Positions 1 through 6,816 are shown, numbered from the stretch's first letter. The stretch is 14,828 nt of DNA from an uncultured Alistipes sp. (GCA_900550925.1 URTU01000045.1:1-14828), one strand, 5' to 3'. Notes: generated by a model from the letters alone, not told the origin. Numbers and translations are program-made.

Positions 1-435
1 AAAGGGTTCTGCTGCCTTATGCAAGAAATAAAAAATGGAATTGATAGAACCCACCGTATGTATGTTGTGTGTACGGGACTTGTATTACGGAAATAGACAT
101 TTAGGTTGGTTTGGGTATTTCAGTTTTAAAGTCCGGTGTAAAATTACATTTATTTTTATAAACAACAAAACTTGAGCGATATTTTTTGCATAAAAAACGC
201 GATCAGACAGGGCTTTTTGCGTGGTTTCCGCGGCTACTGCCGGCATCCGCAACGGCGGGTCCAACGGTGGTCAACATGGCCCCGGCGGCGGGTAACATGG
301 CTCCGGCGGCGGCTGGACGCGATTGATTCGAAATCATGCGGCACAGCATCTGCACCCTCCGCCTTCGTTCCGTAAGCCGACCGGAAAATAAAAAAAGTTT
401 ATTTTTAAATTTTTTAATAAATATCCTTGCCAAAA
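1..435. other. Noncoding region upstream of the MFS gene
   Basis: I see no convincing gene here. The first 170 bases are AT-rich. They contain a 7-base inverted repeat (4-10 GGGTTCT and 46-52 AGAACCC) with 35 bases between the arms, too far apart and too short to be called a terminator. The GC-rich stretch at 250-320 holds an imperfect tandem repeat listed separately. Two open frames cross the region (172-375 on + from a TTG, 203-460 on -). Neither resembles a known family, and the minus frame runs straight through the MFS promoter, so both are treated as chance. Confidence 0.6.
269..311. repeat. Imperfect 21-22 bp tandem repeat, two copies
   Basis: Two adjacent copies, 269-290 and 291-311, share the pattern GGT(C)AACATGGC(C/T)CCGGCGGCG. 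They differ by one inserted C and one C/T change. A weaker third relative (AACGGCGGGTCCAACGGTGG) precedes them at 251-270. The repeat ends about 125 bases upstream of the MFS promoter. Its role is unknown; it could be a slippage product of GC-rich DNA. Confidence 0.6.
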
Positions 436-467
436 GTTGCTCGGTTCGATCAAACATCATAACTTTG
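436..467 (+). promoter_or_regulatory. Bacteroidota-type promoter of the MFS gene
   Basis: A GTTG element at 436-439 is followed by exactly 20 nt and then TAACTTTG at 460-467, matching the Bacteroidota -7 consensus TAnnTTTG. Transcription should start near 472-475, giving a leader of about 25 nt before the ATG at 498. This position decides the start codon of the MFS gene, because every in-frame start upstream of 460 would lie before the transcript begins. Confidence 0.7.
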
Positions 468-497
468 TCCCGTCGAATTTACTGTATTCACTTGTTC

Positions 498-1910
498 ATG
501 GAGCCAAACCTGTCTGCAAATACCCAATGGGACGGACTGCCGATGCCTCGCCGGATATGGGCTATCGTAGCCGTGGCTTTCGGTGTGTCGGTATCGGTCC
601 TCGACGGTTCGATAGCCAATGTAGCGCTGCCCACAATAGCTTCGCAGCTCGGCGTATCGGCTGCCGACTCGATATGGGTCGTAAACGGATACCAGCTCGC
701 CATAATGGTCACCCTGCTCTCATTCTCGGCCCTCGGCGACATTATCGGATACAGAAATATATATATAGGAGGTCTCACCCTCTTCACCGTCTCGTCCGTC
801 GCCTGCGCACTCTCCGGCTCACTGACCACGCTCGTCATCTCGCGTGCCGCACAGGGTATCGGTGCCGCAGCAATAACCAGCGTAAATACAACCCTGATCC
901 GCGTAATATATCCGCGAAACCGCCTCGGCCGAGGCATGGGCATCAACGCCACCGTAGTTGCAATCTCGGCTGTAGCCGGCCCGTCGCTCGCTTCGGCCGT
1001 ACTGTCGGTCGGCGAATGGCCCTGGCTGTTCATCATAAACATTCCCGTCGGACTGATCGCCATCACATTCAGCTCGATCTATCTGCCAAAGAATCCGCCC
1101 ACAACCGTAATCCGCAAGTTCGACTGGCGTGACGGGACATTCAACGCCCTGATCTTCGGACTGTTGATATTCACCATCGAAGGCGCTTCGCACGGCCTCA
1201 GCGCAGTCACGATAATCACGCTGGCCGCCATGACAATCATTGCCGGTTCGCTCTTCGTACGCAACCAGCTCCACAAACAATATCCGGTTCTGCCGTTCGA
1301 CCTGCTGCGGATCCCCATATTCTCGCTTTCGATCTGCACATCGATCTGCTCTTTCACGGCACAGATGCTTGCTCTGGTGTCGTTGCCGTTCATGCTGCAG
1401 CACCAGTTGGGATATACCGAGGTCGAAACGGGCCTGTTGCTCACCGCATGGCCGGCCGTGATCATCGTCGTCGCGCCGCTTGCCGGAATCCTCATCGAGC
1501 GCATCCATGCCGGCATCCTCGGCGGCGTGGGGCTGACGGTAATGACCGCAGGGCTTGTAGCATTGTTGCTGCTGCCCGACAATCCGTCGCATTTCGATAT
1601 CGTATGGCGGCTGGCCCTGTGCGGAGGCGGATTCGGGTTGTTCCAGTCGCCAAACAACAGTGTCATGATAGCATCGGCGCCGCAGTCCCGCAGCGGAAGT
1701 GCAAGCGGCATGCTTGCTACGGCACGCTTGATAGGTCAGACGGCCGGTGCGGCAATGGTAGCACTCTTTCTGCACATGTTTCCGGCCAACAGCAACCACA
1801 TCGCCCTGGCCACAGCAGCGGCCTTTGCCCTGACGGGATCGATACTGAGTTTCTCCCGCCGCAAACTGCCTCTTCCAGAAGGCCTGAGACACACCCACCA
1901 GTATCATTGA
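498..1910 (+). CDS. MFS drug/solute exporter, DHA2 family (14-helix type)
   Basis: This is a 470-residue proton-driven efflux transporter of the inner membrane, in the EmrB/QacA-like DHA2 group. The first helix carries the family's D1 motif (LDGSIANVALP, Asp36). The loop between helices 2 and 3 has a motif A remnant (GDIIGYR, 80-86). Helix 5 has a degenerate motif C (AVAGPSLAS) lacking the usual double Gly, and WPWLFIINIPVG (174-185) is the typical stretch at helix 6. Hydrophobic segments continue to the C-terminus, consistent with about 14 helices. The frame is open from 336, but the promoter at 436-467 and the loss of family similarity before residue 1 favour the ATG at 498. It appears to be a single-gene unit: no HlyD/EmrA adaptor or TolC-like gene lies next to it, and no clear intrinsic terminator follows. 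The exported compound cannot be predicted. Confidence 0.92.
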   Translation: MEPNLSANTQWDGLPMPRRIWAIVAVAFGVSVSVLDGSIANVALPTIASQLGVSAADSIWVVNGYQLAIMVTLLSFSALGDIIGYRNIYIGGLTLFTVSSVACALSGSLTTLVISRAAQGIGAAAITSVNTTLIRVIYPRNRLGRGMGINATVVAISAVAGPSLASAVLSVGEWPWLFIINIPVGLIAITFSSIYLPKNPPTTVIRKFDWRDGTFNALIFGLLIFTIEGASHGLSAVTIITLAAMTIIAGSLFVRNQLHKQYPVLPFDLLRIPIFSLSICTSICSFTAQMLALVSLPFMLQHQLGYTEVETGLLLTAWPAVIIVVAPLAGILIERIHAGILGGVGLTVMTAGLVALLLLPDNPSHFDIVWRLALCGGGFGLFQSPNNSVMIASAPQSRSGSASGMLATARLIGQTAGAAMVALFLHMFPANSNHIALATAAAFALTGSILSFSRRKLPLPEGLRHTHQYH

Positions 1911-2321
1911 CGCAGAAAATAAGCTGAGCATCAGGATAATGCCTCGGGCATACCGACTCATGCCACGGAGGCCCCCGAATTATGGCACGTCACCACCGAC
2001 CCGGTGCAGCCCGTCCGATTGGCATACCCCAACCTGATGCAGCCCGTCCGGCCAATTAAGCCGGCAATATGGCTCATCTGACACTCTTTTCAACCCATGA
2101 TACGCACCTCAACGACACGGGAGACAGTCTCTTCAAACAATTTTGCTCGTTTTATACGGATTTCGATTCGCAATCAATTCGAAAAAGACACATTTCAGCT
2201 GCAACGAGCTTCCGTCCCCTGCAAAACTGAATATACCCACAGATCCGCCAATGTTAGCCCAGCGTATAACAACATAAAAATCAACCACTAAAAATTTTAT
2301 TGCAATAAATTTCCCGCAAAA
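1911..2321. other. Intergenic region after the MFS gene
   Basis: No gene is supported. It contains a 13-base direct repeat (listed separately) and small hairpins such as CCGGC/GCCGG at 2048-2064. That hairpin lacks a T-run, so it is not a good terminator, and where the MFS transcript ends is unclear. From about 2110 the sequence becomes more AT-rich towards the promoter at 2322. A 64-codon open frame at 2097-2291 (+) has no recognisable domain and no promoter, and is treated as chance. Confidence 0.6.
2005..2050. repeat. 13-bp direct repeat, two copies 33 bp apart
   Basis: TGCAGCCCGTCCG occurs at 2005-2017 and 2038-2050. The copies are followed by ATTGGC and GCCAAT respectively, which are inverted relative to each other. 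The function is unknown; the arrangement could be a protein-binding site or a remnant of repeat expansion. Confidence 0.5.
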
Positions 2322-2353
2322 TTTGGCATATTCTATTTTTTAGTCTATCTTTG
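2322..2353 (+). promoter_or_regulatory. Near-consensus Bacteroidota promoter with no protein gene downstream
   Basis: TTTG at 2322-2325, a 20-nt spacer and TATCTTTG at 2346-2353 match both halves of the Bacteroidota -33/-7 consensus. This is the best promoter in the window. Transcription is expected to begin near 2358-2361. The next same-strand signal is the intrinsic terminator at 2829-2862, and no credible coding sequence lies between them. Confidence 0.75.
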
Positions 2354-2358
2354 TTTCG

Positions 2359-2862
2359 TTTCATAACCGGTACACCCCGACAAGGTGCGAAAACAAAACC
2401 GGTTGGGAGCAGACAAACGATTTCACTGTCTCGGCGGCCAACGGGGGGGGGTGCAATGACAAGCGACCAATAGCTGGTTGCCGGCAGGCGGACAGACAAC
2501 GAGACGGACAACGGCATACAGCTGACAGACTGACGAACAACGGGTGGACAGGTGCGTAACATGATAACGTGACAACAGGATCGCGGGCACCGGCATGACC
2601 GGCGAACCGATACCATCGCAACCATACGCCCCGGCTACCGGAACCTGAACTTGAACCGCAACCGCACGATGACAGACAAACTACCGGCAAGGAACTACAA
2701 CTGACAGACTACACACAACTACCAAAAATAATTAGGATTTCACACACTTCATCTATTTCAATTATCTATCATAGAGGCTGATAAGGTTAGATAGTATTAG
2801 GTAAGTTTAGTTGGAATATTTGTTAGCGATTCGGGCAGCAGTGATGCTCCCCGAATTTTTTT
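2359..2862 (+). ncRNA. Candidate noncoding RNA of about 500 nt (new; no family recognised)
   Basis: The unit is defined by the promoter at 2322-2353 and the terminator at 2829-2862, giving a transcript of about 504 nt. The 5' end can fold at once: AACCGGT (2365-2371) pairs with ACCGGTT (2398-2404), enclosing CACC/GGTG (2373-2376 with 2384-2387). The body is strikingly poor in T, with 40 of the 350 bases from 2371 to 2720, and rich in CA and GA stretches including four GACAGAC copies. The 3' part is AU-rich. It can form an 8-bp hairpin (2761-2768 with 2788-2795, one G-U pair) before the terminator hairpin. ATG-started frames on this strand are tiny (MTSDQ, a 17-mer at 2595, an 11-mer at 2669). 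It does not show the conserved cores of RNase P RNA, tmRNA, 6S or SRP RNA. A long 5' leader of a lost gene, or a leader for undetected small peptides, remains possible. Confidence 0.5.
2829..2862 (+). terminator. Strong intrinsic terminator of the candidate RNA
   Basis: ATTCGGG (2829-2835) pairs with CCCGAAT (2850-2856). Inside, after a C-C mismatch, AGCA (2837-2840) pairs with TGCT (2845-2848) around a GTGA tetraloop. The T-run reaches 2862, with seven T in all counting the last base of the stem. The opposite strand lacks a T-run, so it acts on + transcripts only. Confidence 0.85.
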
Positions 2863-3062
2863 ATACGGCCGCTGCCCCTATGGGCGTCTTTAGAAATATA
2901 AAAAAACAACATCTGGTCACCCCTCCGGATACGGCTGTCTCAACGGCGTCCCAAAAACAATACAATTATGAAGGCAACCCCAAACAGACCTGCCGACAGC
3001 TATAATGGCAACACCTCCCGTAAACCATCCGCACTGTAACGCCTCCCAACCCGGCCAGATAC

Positions 3063-3102
3063 ACATAAAACAAACGGGCGGGACCGTTACCGATCCCGCC
3101 CG
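3063..3102 (-). terminator. Intrinsic terminator of the NamZ-like gene
   Basis: CGGGCGGGA (3075-3083) and TCCCGCCCG (3094-3102) form a perfect 9-bp GC-rich stem with a 10-nt loop. Read on the minus strand, it is followed by TTTGTTTTATGT. It begins about 26 bases past the stop codon of the gene ending at 3128. The plus-strand side has no T-run. Confidence 0.8.
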
Positions 3103-3127
3103 TACAGCACATACAATTGCCCCGTCA

Positions 3128-4327
3128 CTATTCAGCGTACAGCAGATATGGACGGCGCTGCTCCTTGAACTTTGCCACGTCATCAGCCCACATGGCCTTG
3201 ATCTCGTCGGCACTCGCACCATCCTCGATCATATCGCGCACGTAACGCACACCGATCAGCAGTTCGAAGAACGAACGGAAGAAATAATCATCCATGTGCA
3301 GATTGCGGTAGGCATCGATCACATACTCCAGATTGATACCCTTGGCCCAGATCTCCTCGTCGGGAATCTGCGACAGGTCGCGGCCCCAGCACAGACGGTC
3401 GAGCTGCGGCGGAAACTTCGCCCCGGGAATGCTGCGCGGCGTGAACGAGAAGTCGTAACCGATCATGTTCGGGTGGCCGTACACCATGAACGGCTTGTCG
3501 GTTCCGCGGCCGAGGCTCACCGGCGTAGCCTCGAAGTAGCAGGTCGACGGATAGAGATAGATCGCCTTCATGTTGGGCAGGTTGGGCGATGGTGCTATCG
3601 GCAGCTGGTACTTGGTCTGGTGAGTATAGTTGAGGCACGTGATGACGGTCACGTCACACTGCCGGCCGTCGGTCAGCCATTTCTCGCCGTTGGCCATCAG
3701 GGCCAGTTCGCCGAGCGTCATGCCGTGAACAACCGGTATCGGAAGCCACCCCACCCCGGACTTGTATTTCATGTCAAGGATCGGGCCGTCGACATAGAAG
3801 CCGTTGGGATTCGGACGGTCGAGGATTACAACCTTCTTGCCCTTCTCGGCGCAGACATCCAGCAGGCGTGTCATGGTGACATAATAGGTATAGAAACGCA
3901 GTCCCACATCCTGAATGTCGACCACCAGGACATCGAACGTATTCATATCCTCGTCGCTCGGGCGCTGCGAACGGCCGTCGTACAGCGAACGGATCGGAAT
4001 ACCCGTCTTCTCGTCGACCGAACTCGAAACATGTTCGCCGGCATCGGCCGATCCGCGGAAACCGTGTTCGGGGGCGAAGATACCTGTTACGTTGATTCCG
4101 TCGTCGTGCATCATGTCGACCACGTGGCGGTCACCGACCATACCCGTATGGTTCGAGAGTACAGCCACGCGCTTGCCCTTCAGCAGGGGATAATACTGAT
4201 CGGTACGTTCGGCGCCAACGACCACCTCCTGCGACTTTTTCTCGGCAGCGCCGTCCAGCGGCGACGCAACGAGCGCCGTCGGAAGCATAAGCGATGCCAT
4301 GAACAGAACAATCTGATTGAATCTCAT
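3128..4327 (-). CDS. namZ: Exported DUF1343 protein, NamZ-like exo-beta-N-acetylmuramidase (GH171)
   Basis: This 399-residue protein belongs to the DUF1343 family, whose characterised members (NamZ, GH171) release terminal N-acetylmuramic acid from peptidoglycan fragments. The N-terminus is a signal peptide (hydrophobic residues 5-21, likely cut near VAS). Conserved family blocks appear in order: SNHTG (58-62), PEHGFRG (86-92, with the Glu-His pair at the presumed active site), DIQDVGLRFYTY (137-148), LDRPNP (169-174), PSPNLP (246-251), YPSTCYFE (259-266) and GRGTD (273-277). The ending RPYLLYAE is typical of the family. The length is normal, there is no frameshift, and ATG 4327 fits the signal peptide. 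It is transcribed alone, divergently from the phosphoesterase-propeller gene, and has its own terminator. A role in cell-wall turnover and MurNAc recovery is likely from the family; the exact substrate specificity is inferred. Confidence 0.9.
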   Translation of the reverse strand: MRFNQIVLFMASLMLPTALVASPLDGAAEKKSQEVVVGAERTDQYYPLLKGKRVAVLSNHTGMVGDRHVVDMMHDDGINVTGIFAPEHGFRGSADAGEHVSSSVDEKTGIPIRSLYDGRSQRPSDEDMNTFDVLVVDIQDVGLRFYTYYVTMTRLLDVCAEKGKKVVILDRPNPNGFYVDGPILDMKYKSGVGWLPIPVVHGMTLGELALMANGEKWLTDGRQCDVTVITCLNYTHQTKYQLPIAPSPNLPNMKAIYLYPSTCYFEATPVSLGRGTDKPFMVYGHPNMIGYDFSFTPRSIPGAKFPPQLDRLCWGRDLSQIPDEEIWAKGINLEYVIDAYRNLHMDDYFFRSFFELLIGVRYVRDMIEDGASADEIKAMWADDVAKFKEQRRPYLLYAE

Positions 4328-4367
4328 AAGATGAAGCTATTTGGGTTAGTAAGTAAACTTGTGTTTC

Positions 4368-4397
4368 GAAAGACAATAATATGTAATTTTTCGCAAA
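4368..4397 (-). promoter_or_regulatory. Weak candidate promoter of the NamZ-like gene
   Basis: On the minus strand, TTTG (4397-4394) is followed after 18 nt by TGTCTTTC (4375-4368), which matches TAnnTTTG imperfectly. It would start transcription about 35 nt before the ATG at 4327. No better match lies in the 136-bp divergent intergenic region. Confidence 0.25.
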
Positions 4398-4431
4398 TGT
4401 GCAACAATCCGCCTTTTTTTGGTTACATTTG
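4398..4431 (+). promoter_or_regulatory. Promoter of the phosphoesterase-propeller gene
   Basis: TACATTTG at 4424-4431 matches the Bacteroidota -7 consensus. The -33 element is weak (TGTG at 4398-4401, 22-nt spacing). Transcription should start near 4436-4439, leaving a leader of about 25 nt, rich in A and C, before ATG 4464. The in-frame TTG at 4419 lies upstream of this start and is excluded. Confidence 0.6.
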
Positions 4432-4463
4432 CATCAACACTCAACAAAACTACAACTACCGTC

Positions 4464-6326
4464 ATGAGAAACCTTATTCTATCTATCCTTCTGGTTGGAT
4501 TCTGCACCGCGGCACCGGCCAGGAAACCTCAGATCCCGACCGTGTGCCCCGACAAGGATGAGCTCAACATCGCATTCTTCACCGACATACATGTCACTCC
4601 GGGCAACCGGATGGATTCGGCAATGCGTGTGGCCGTCAAGGAGGTCAACTCGCTGCCTTACGACATGGTTATCATTTCGGGCGACCTCTGCAACATGGGC
4701 AGCGACAAGGAGCTCGAAAATGTCAAGGAGATCGTTTCGGGCTTCAACAAGCCTCTCCTTATAACGGCCGGAAACCACGAAACTACATGGTCCGAGAGCG
4801 CCTTCGCCACATACGGGAAACTCTTCCACGAACAGGGCCGAGTAGCTATGCGTGCCGGGAACTACCTGTTCATCGGTTACCAGAGCGGCCCGTACATGAA
4901 GATGGCCGAGGGTACGATCCGCCCCGAGGATATTCTCTGGATCGAGCAGACGATGCGCAACGCCCGTCCTACGGACCGCATAGTCAGCGTCTGCCACTAC
5001 CCGCTCTCCAACGACCTCTCGAACCGTGACCAGATCACCGCACTGCTGCGCAAGTACGGCGCAAAAATGACCCTCTGCGGACATTACCACCAGCTCCGCC
5101 TCAACAACTACGACTCGATCCCGGGTGTCATGGGACGAGCCCTCCAGATGGGCGGCGGGAAGAACATAACTTACGGCTACAATGTCCTGCGGCTGGCCAA
5201 CGACTCGATATACATGTCCGAGAAGATCCTCGGCCAGGAGCCCGTCGAGCGGTTCCGCTGCAAGCAGGGATACTCCGAAGAGCTGGGCAAGCTGCCCGTT
5301 GATCCTCCGGTTCCGCCGCTCGATTTCGAGAAGACCGGCGCACAACTCATCCTCGAGGATACCGCCTCGATCTTTACCGGTGTGGCCGTCAACGGTCCCG
5401 TAATCTACTACGGCAACTCGGTCGGATACCTCCACGCTGTCAACACCCTCACCGGAAAGACTCTCTGGAGCCATCGTTTCGGCAATTCGGTCTATTCGAC
5501 CCCGATATACAGCGACGGCATCGTGGTAGCAGGTTCGTCCGACTGCTCGCTCAACGCCTTCCGCGCCTCTGACGGCAAGAAACTCTGGAGCATCAAGACC
5601 AAATCGCCCGTCATCGGCGACGGAACCGTCAGCGACGGCGTAATCTACACCGGTCTCGGCAGCGGACGCTTCGCAGCCGTCGACATCAAGAGCGGCCGGA
5701 TAATCTGGGAGTTCCAGTGCGGAGACGGGCAGGCACAGGGTGCCCCGACGGTAGCCGAAGGCCGCGTGGTATTCGGAGCATGGGCAACCTATCTCTACTG
5801 CCTCGACGCAGCGACCGGCAAGTTGTTATGGAAATGGAACAACGGTGGCGGCAACAAACTCTTCTCGCCGGGCAACGTCGTTCCGCGAATTGCCAACGGC
5901 AAGGTCTTCATCGTGGCCCCCGACCGCTATTTCACGGCCATCGACCTCGAAACCGGAAAGCAGTTGTGGCGTTCGAATGCCTACCGCGTGCGCGAAACTA
6001 CCGGTATCAGCAACGACTCCTCGCTCATCTACGCCAAGACGATGGACGGACAGCTGCTGGCCGTCGAGAGTGCTCCGAATGAATATACCGAACGTTTCGT
6101 CACGGATGCCGGTTGGGGCTACGACCACAATCCGTGTCCGATACTCGACGTCGACGGCATTGTCTACATGGCCAACCGCATGGGCGAGGTTGCGGCCTTC
6201 ACCGAGGACGGCAAGATGATCTGGCGTGCGAAATTCGGCAACTCGGCTACCAACAAGATCGTAACCGACGATCAGGGCAGTGTCTACATTACGCTCATCG
6301 AGGGCAAGATCTACCGGATCAAGTAG
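4464..6326 (+). CDS. Exported calcineurin-like phosphoesterase fused to a PQQ-type beta-propeller
   Basis: This 620-residue two-domain protein starts with a signal peptide (MRNLILSILLVGFCTAAPA, cleaved near residue 19). Residues 34-250 are a metallophosphoesterase with the full dimetal signature: DIH (41-43), GDLCN (73-77), GNHE (103-106), His178 in CHYP and GHYH (206-209). All metal ligands are present, so it should be active. Residues 290-620 form a PQQ-like propeller with repeated blades of the form D-x-x-(T/S)GK-x-x-W (Trp at 335, 375, 415, 456, 502 and 587) and a last strand ending in IYRIK. Such propellers often serve as protein or ligand binding scaffolds and need not bind PQQ. It probably acts in the periplasm or at the cell surface. 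The substrate (nucleotide, phospholipid or sugar phosphate) is unknown. It is monocistronic, divergent from the NamZ-like gene, with its own promoter and terminator. Confidence 0.9.
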   Translation: MRNLILSILLVGFCTAAPARKPQIPTVCPDKDELNIAFFTDIHVTPGNRMDSAMRVAVKEVNSLPYDMVIISGDLCNMGSDKELENVKEIVSGFNKPLLITAGNHETTWSESAFATYGKLFHEQGRVAMRAGNYLFIGYQSGPYMKMAEGTIRPEDILWIEQTMRNARPTDRIVSVCHYPLSNDLSNRDQITALLRKYGAKMTLCGHYHQLRLNNYDSIPGVMGRALQMGGGKNITYGYNVLRLANDSIYMSEKILGQEPVERFRCKQGYSEELGKLPVDPPVPPLDFEKTGAQLILEDTASIFTGVAVNGPVIYYGNSVGYLHAVNTLTGKTLWSHRFGNSVYSTPIYSDGIVVAGSSDCSLNAFRASDGKKLWSIKTKSPVIGDGTVSDGVIYTGLGSGRFAAVDIKSGRIIWEFQCGDGQAQGAPTVAEGRVVFGAWATYLYCLDAATGKLLWKWNNGGGNKLFSPGNVVPRIANGKVFIVAPDRYFTAIDLETGKQLWRSNAYRVRETTGISNDSSLIYAKTMDGQLLAVESAPNEYTERFVTDAGWGYDHNPCPILDVDGIVYMANRMGEVAAFTEDGKMIWRAKFGNSATNKIVTDDQGSVYITLIEGKIYRIK

Positions 6327-6455
6327 CGCAACCTGCGGCTGGAGCGGTGGCGAGAAACGGTGTGTCTGAAAAAGGAGAGTTCAGCAACGTGCCATTACAC
6401 GAGGCTGCGCCGCACGAGCAAAGCACATATACTGAATCCGAATAATTGAATTATC

Positions 6456-6495
6456 GGGCGGGACCAACCAAGGTTCCGTCCGATTTTCATTTTGC
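6456..6495 (+). terminator. Intrinsic terminator of the phosphoesterase-propeller gene
   Basis: CGGGCGGGACC (6456-6466) pairs with GGTTCCGTCCG (6473-6483) through 11 pairs, two of them G-U, around an AACCAA loop. ATTTTCATTTT follows. It lies 130 bases after the stop codon. Its 5' arm is almost the same as that of the NamZ terminator. Confidence 0.8.
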
Positions 6496-6816
6496 AGCCT
6501 TGTTTTCATATTTAATCCGGGAGGGGAGCAGAGCTCACTGCGGCGGCCGGCAGGGCTATGTATAAAGTTTTCAACATTTCAACAGCTTATTATTCACATA
6601 TGCAAATAATTGAATACAAGAAAATAAACTGACAGCCTGCACTGCTTACACTGCGGTTATAAACAGTTTTTGGTAACTTTATCATCAGAATTATCAACCG
6701 CCACGGCGCCCTCCGGAAGCGCTCAAAAACGTTCCGTCCCATTCCCGCACACAATCCCTGCACACACCATCTCACCGGAATGCCATCTGACTACCCCGCC
6801 CCAGCATCTCGCACAC
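6496..6816. other. Intergenic region between two converging terminators
   Basis: No gene is supported. At 6674-6681 TAACTTTA is one base off the -7 consensus, but it lacks a proper -33 element and no gene or terminator follows on that strand. TTATTCACA at 6590-6598 is one base off a DnaA box but stands alone. A 61-codon minus frame (6590-6775) looks like chance. Confidence 0.55.

Noticed and set aside
203..460. 85-codon minus-strand frame with a repeated AAGAML segment
   Set aside because: The protein repeat merely reflects the DNA tandem repeat, and the frame overlaps the MFS promoter.
819..1961. 380-codon minus-strand open frame
   Set aside because: It is antisense to the MFS transporter, with abnormal composition (rich in Arg, Gln and Cys) and no motifs.
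2281..2625. 114-codon minus-strand frame opposite the candidate RNA
   Set aside because: It is open mainly because the region is T-poor on the plus strand. It runs through the 2322-2353 promoter, and no promoter serves it.
3005..4561. 518-codon plus-strand open frame
   Set aside because: It is antisense to the DUF1343 gene for almost all its length, resembles no family, and its open state follows from GC-biased codon use of the real gene.
6590..6598. DnaA-box-like TTATTCACA, possible origin
   Set aside because: It is a single copy with one mismatch, and there is no cluster of boxes and no dnaA or other origin-associated gene nearby.
6674..6681. Promoter-like TAACTTTA on the plus strand
   Set aside because: The last base of the consensus is wrong, there is no good -33 element, and neither a gene nor a terminator follows on that strand.
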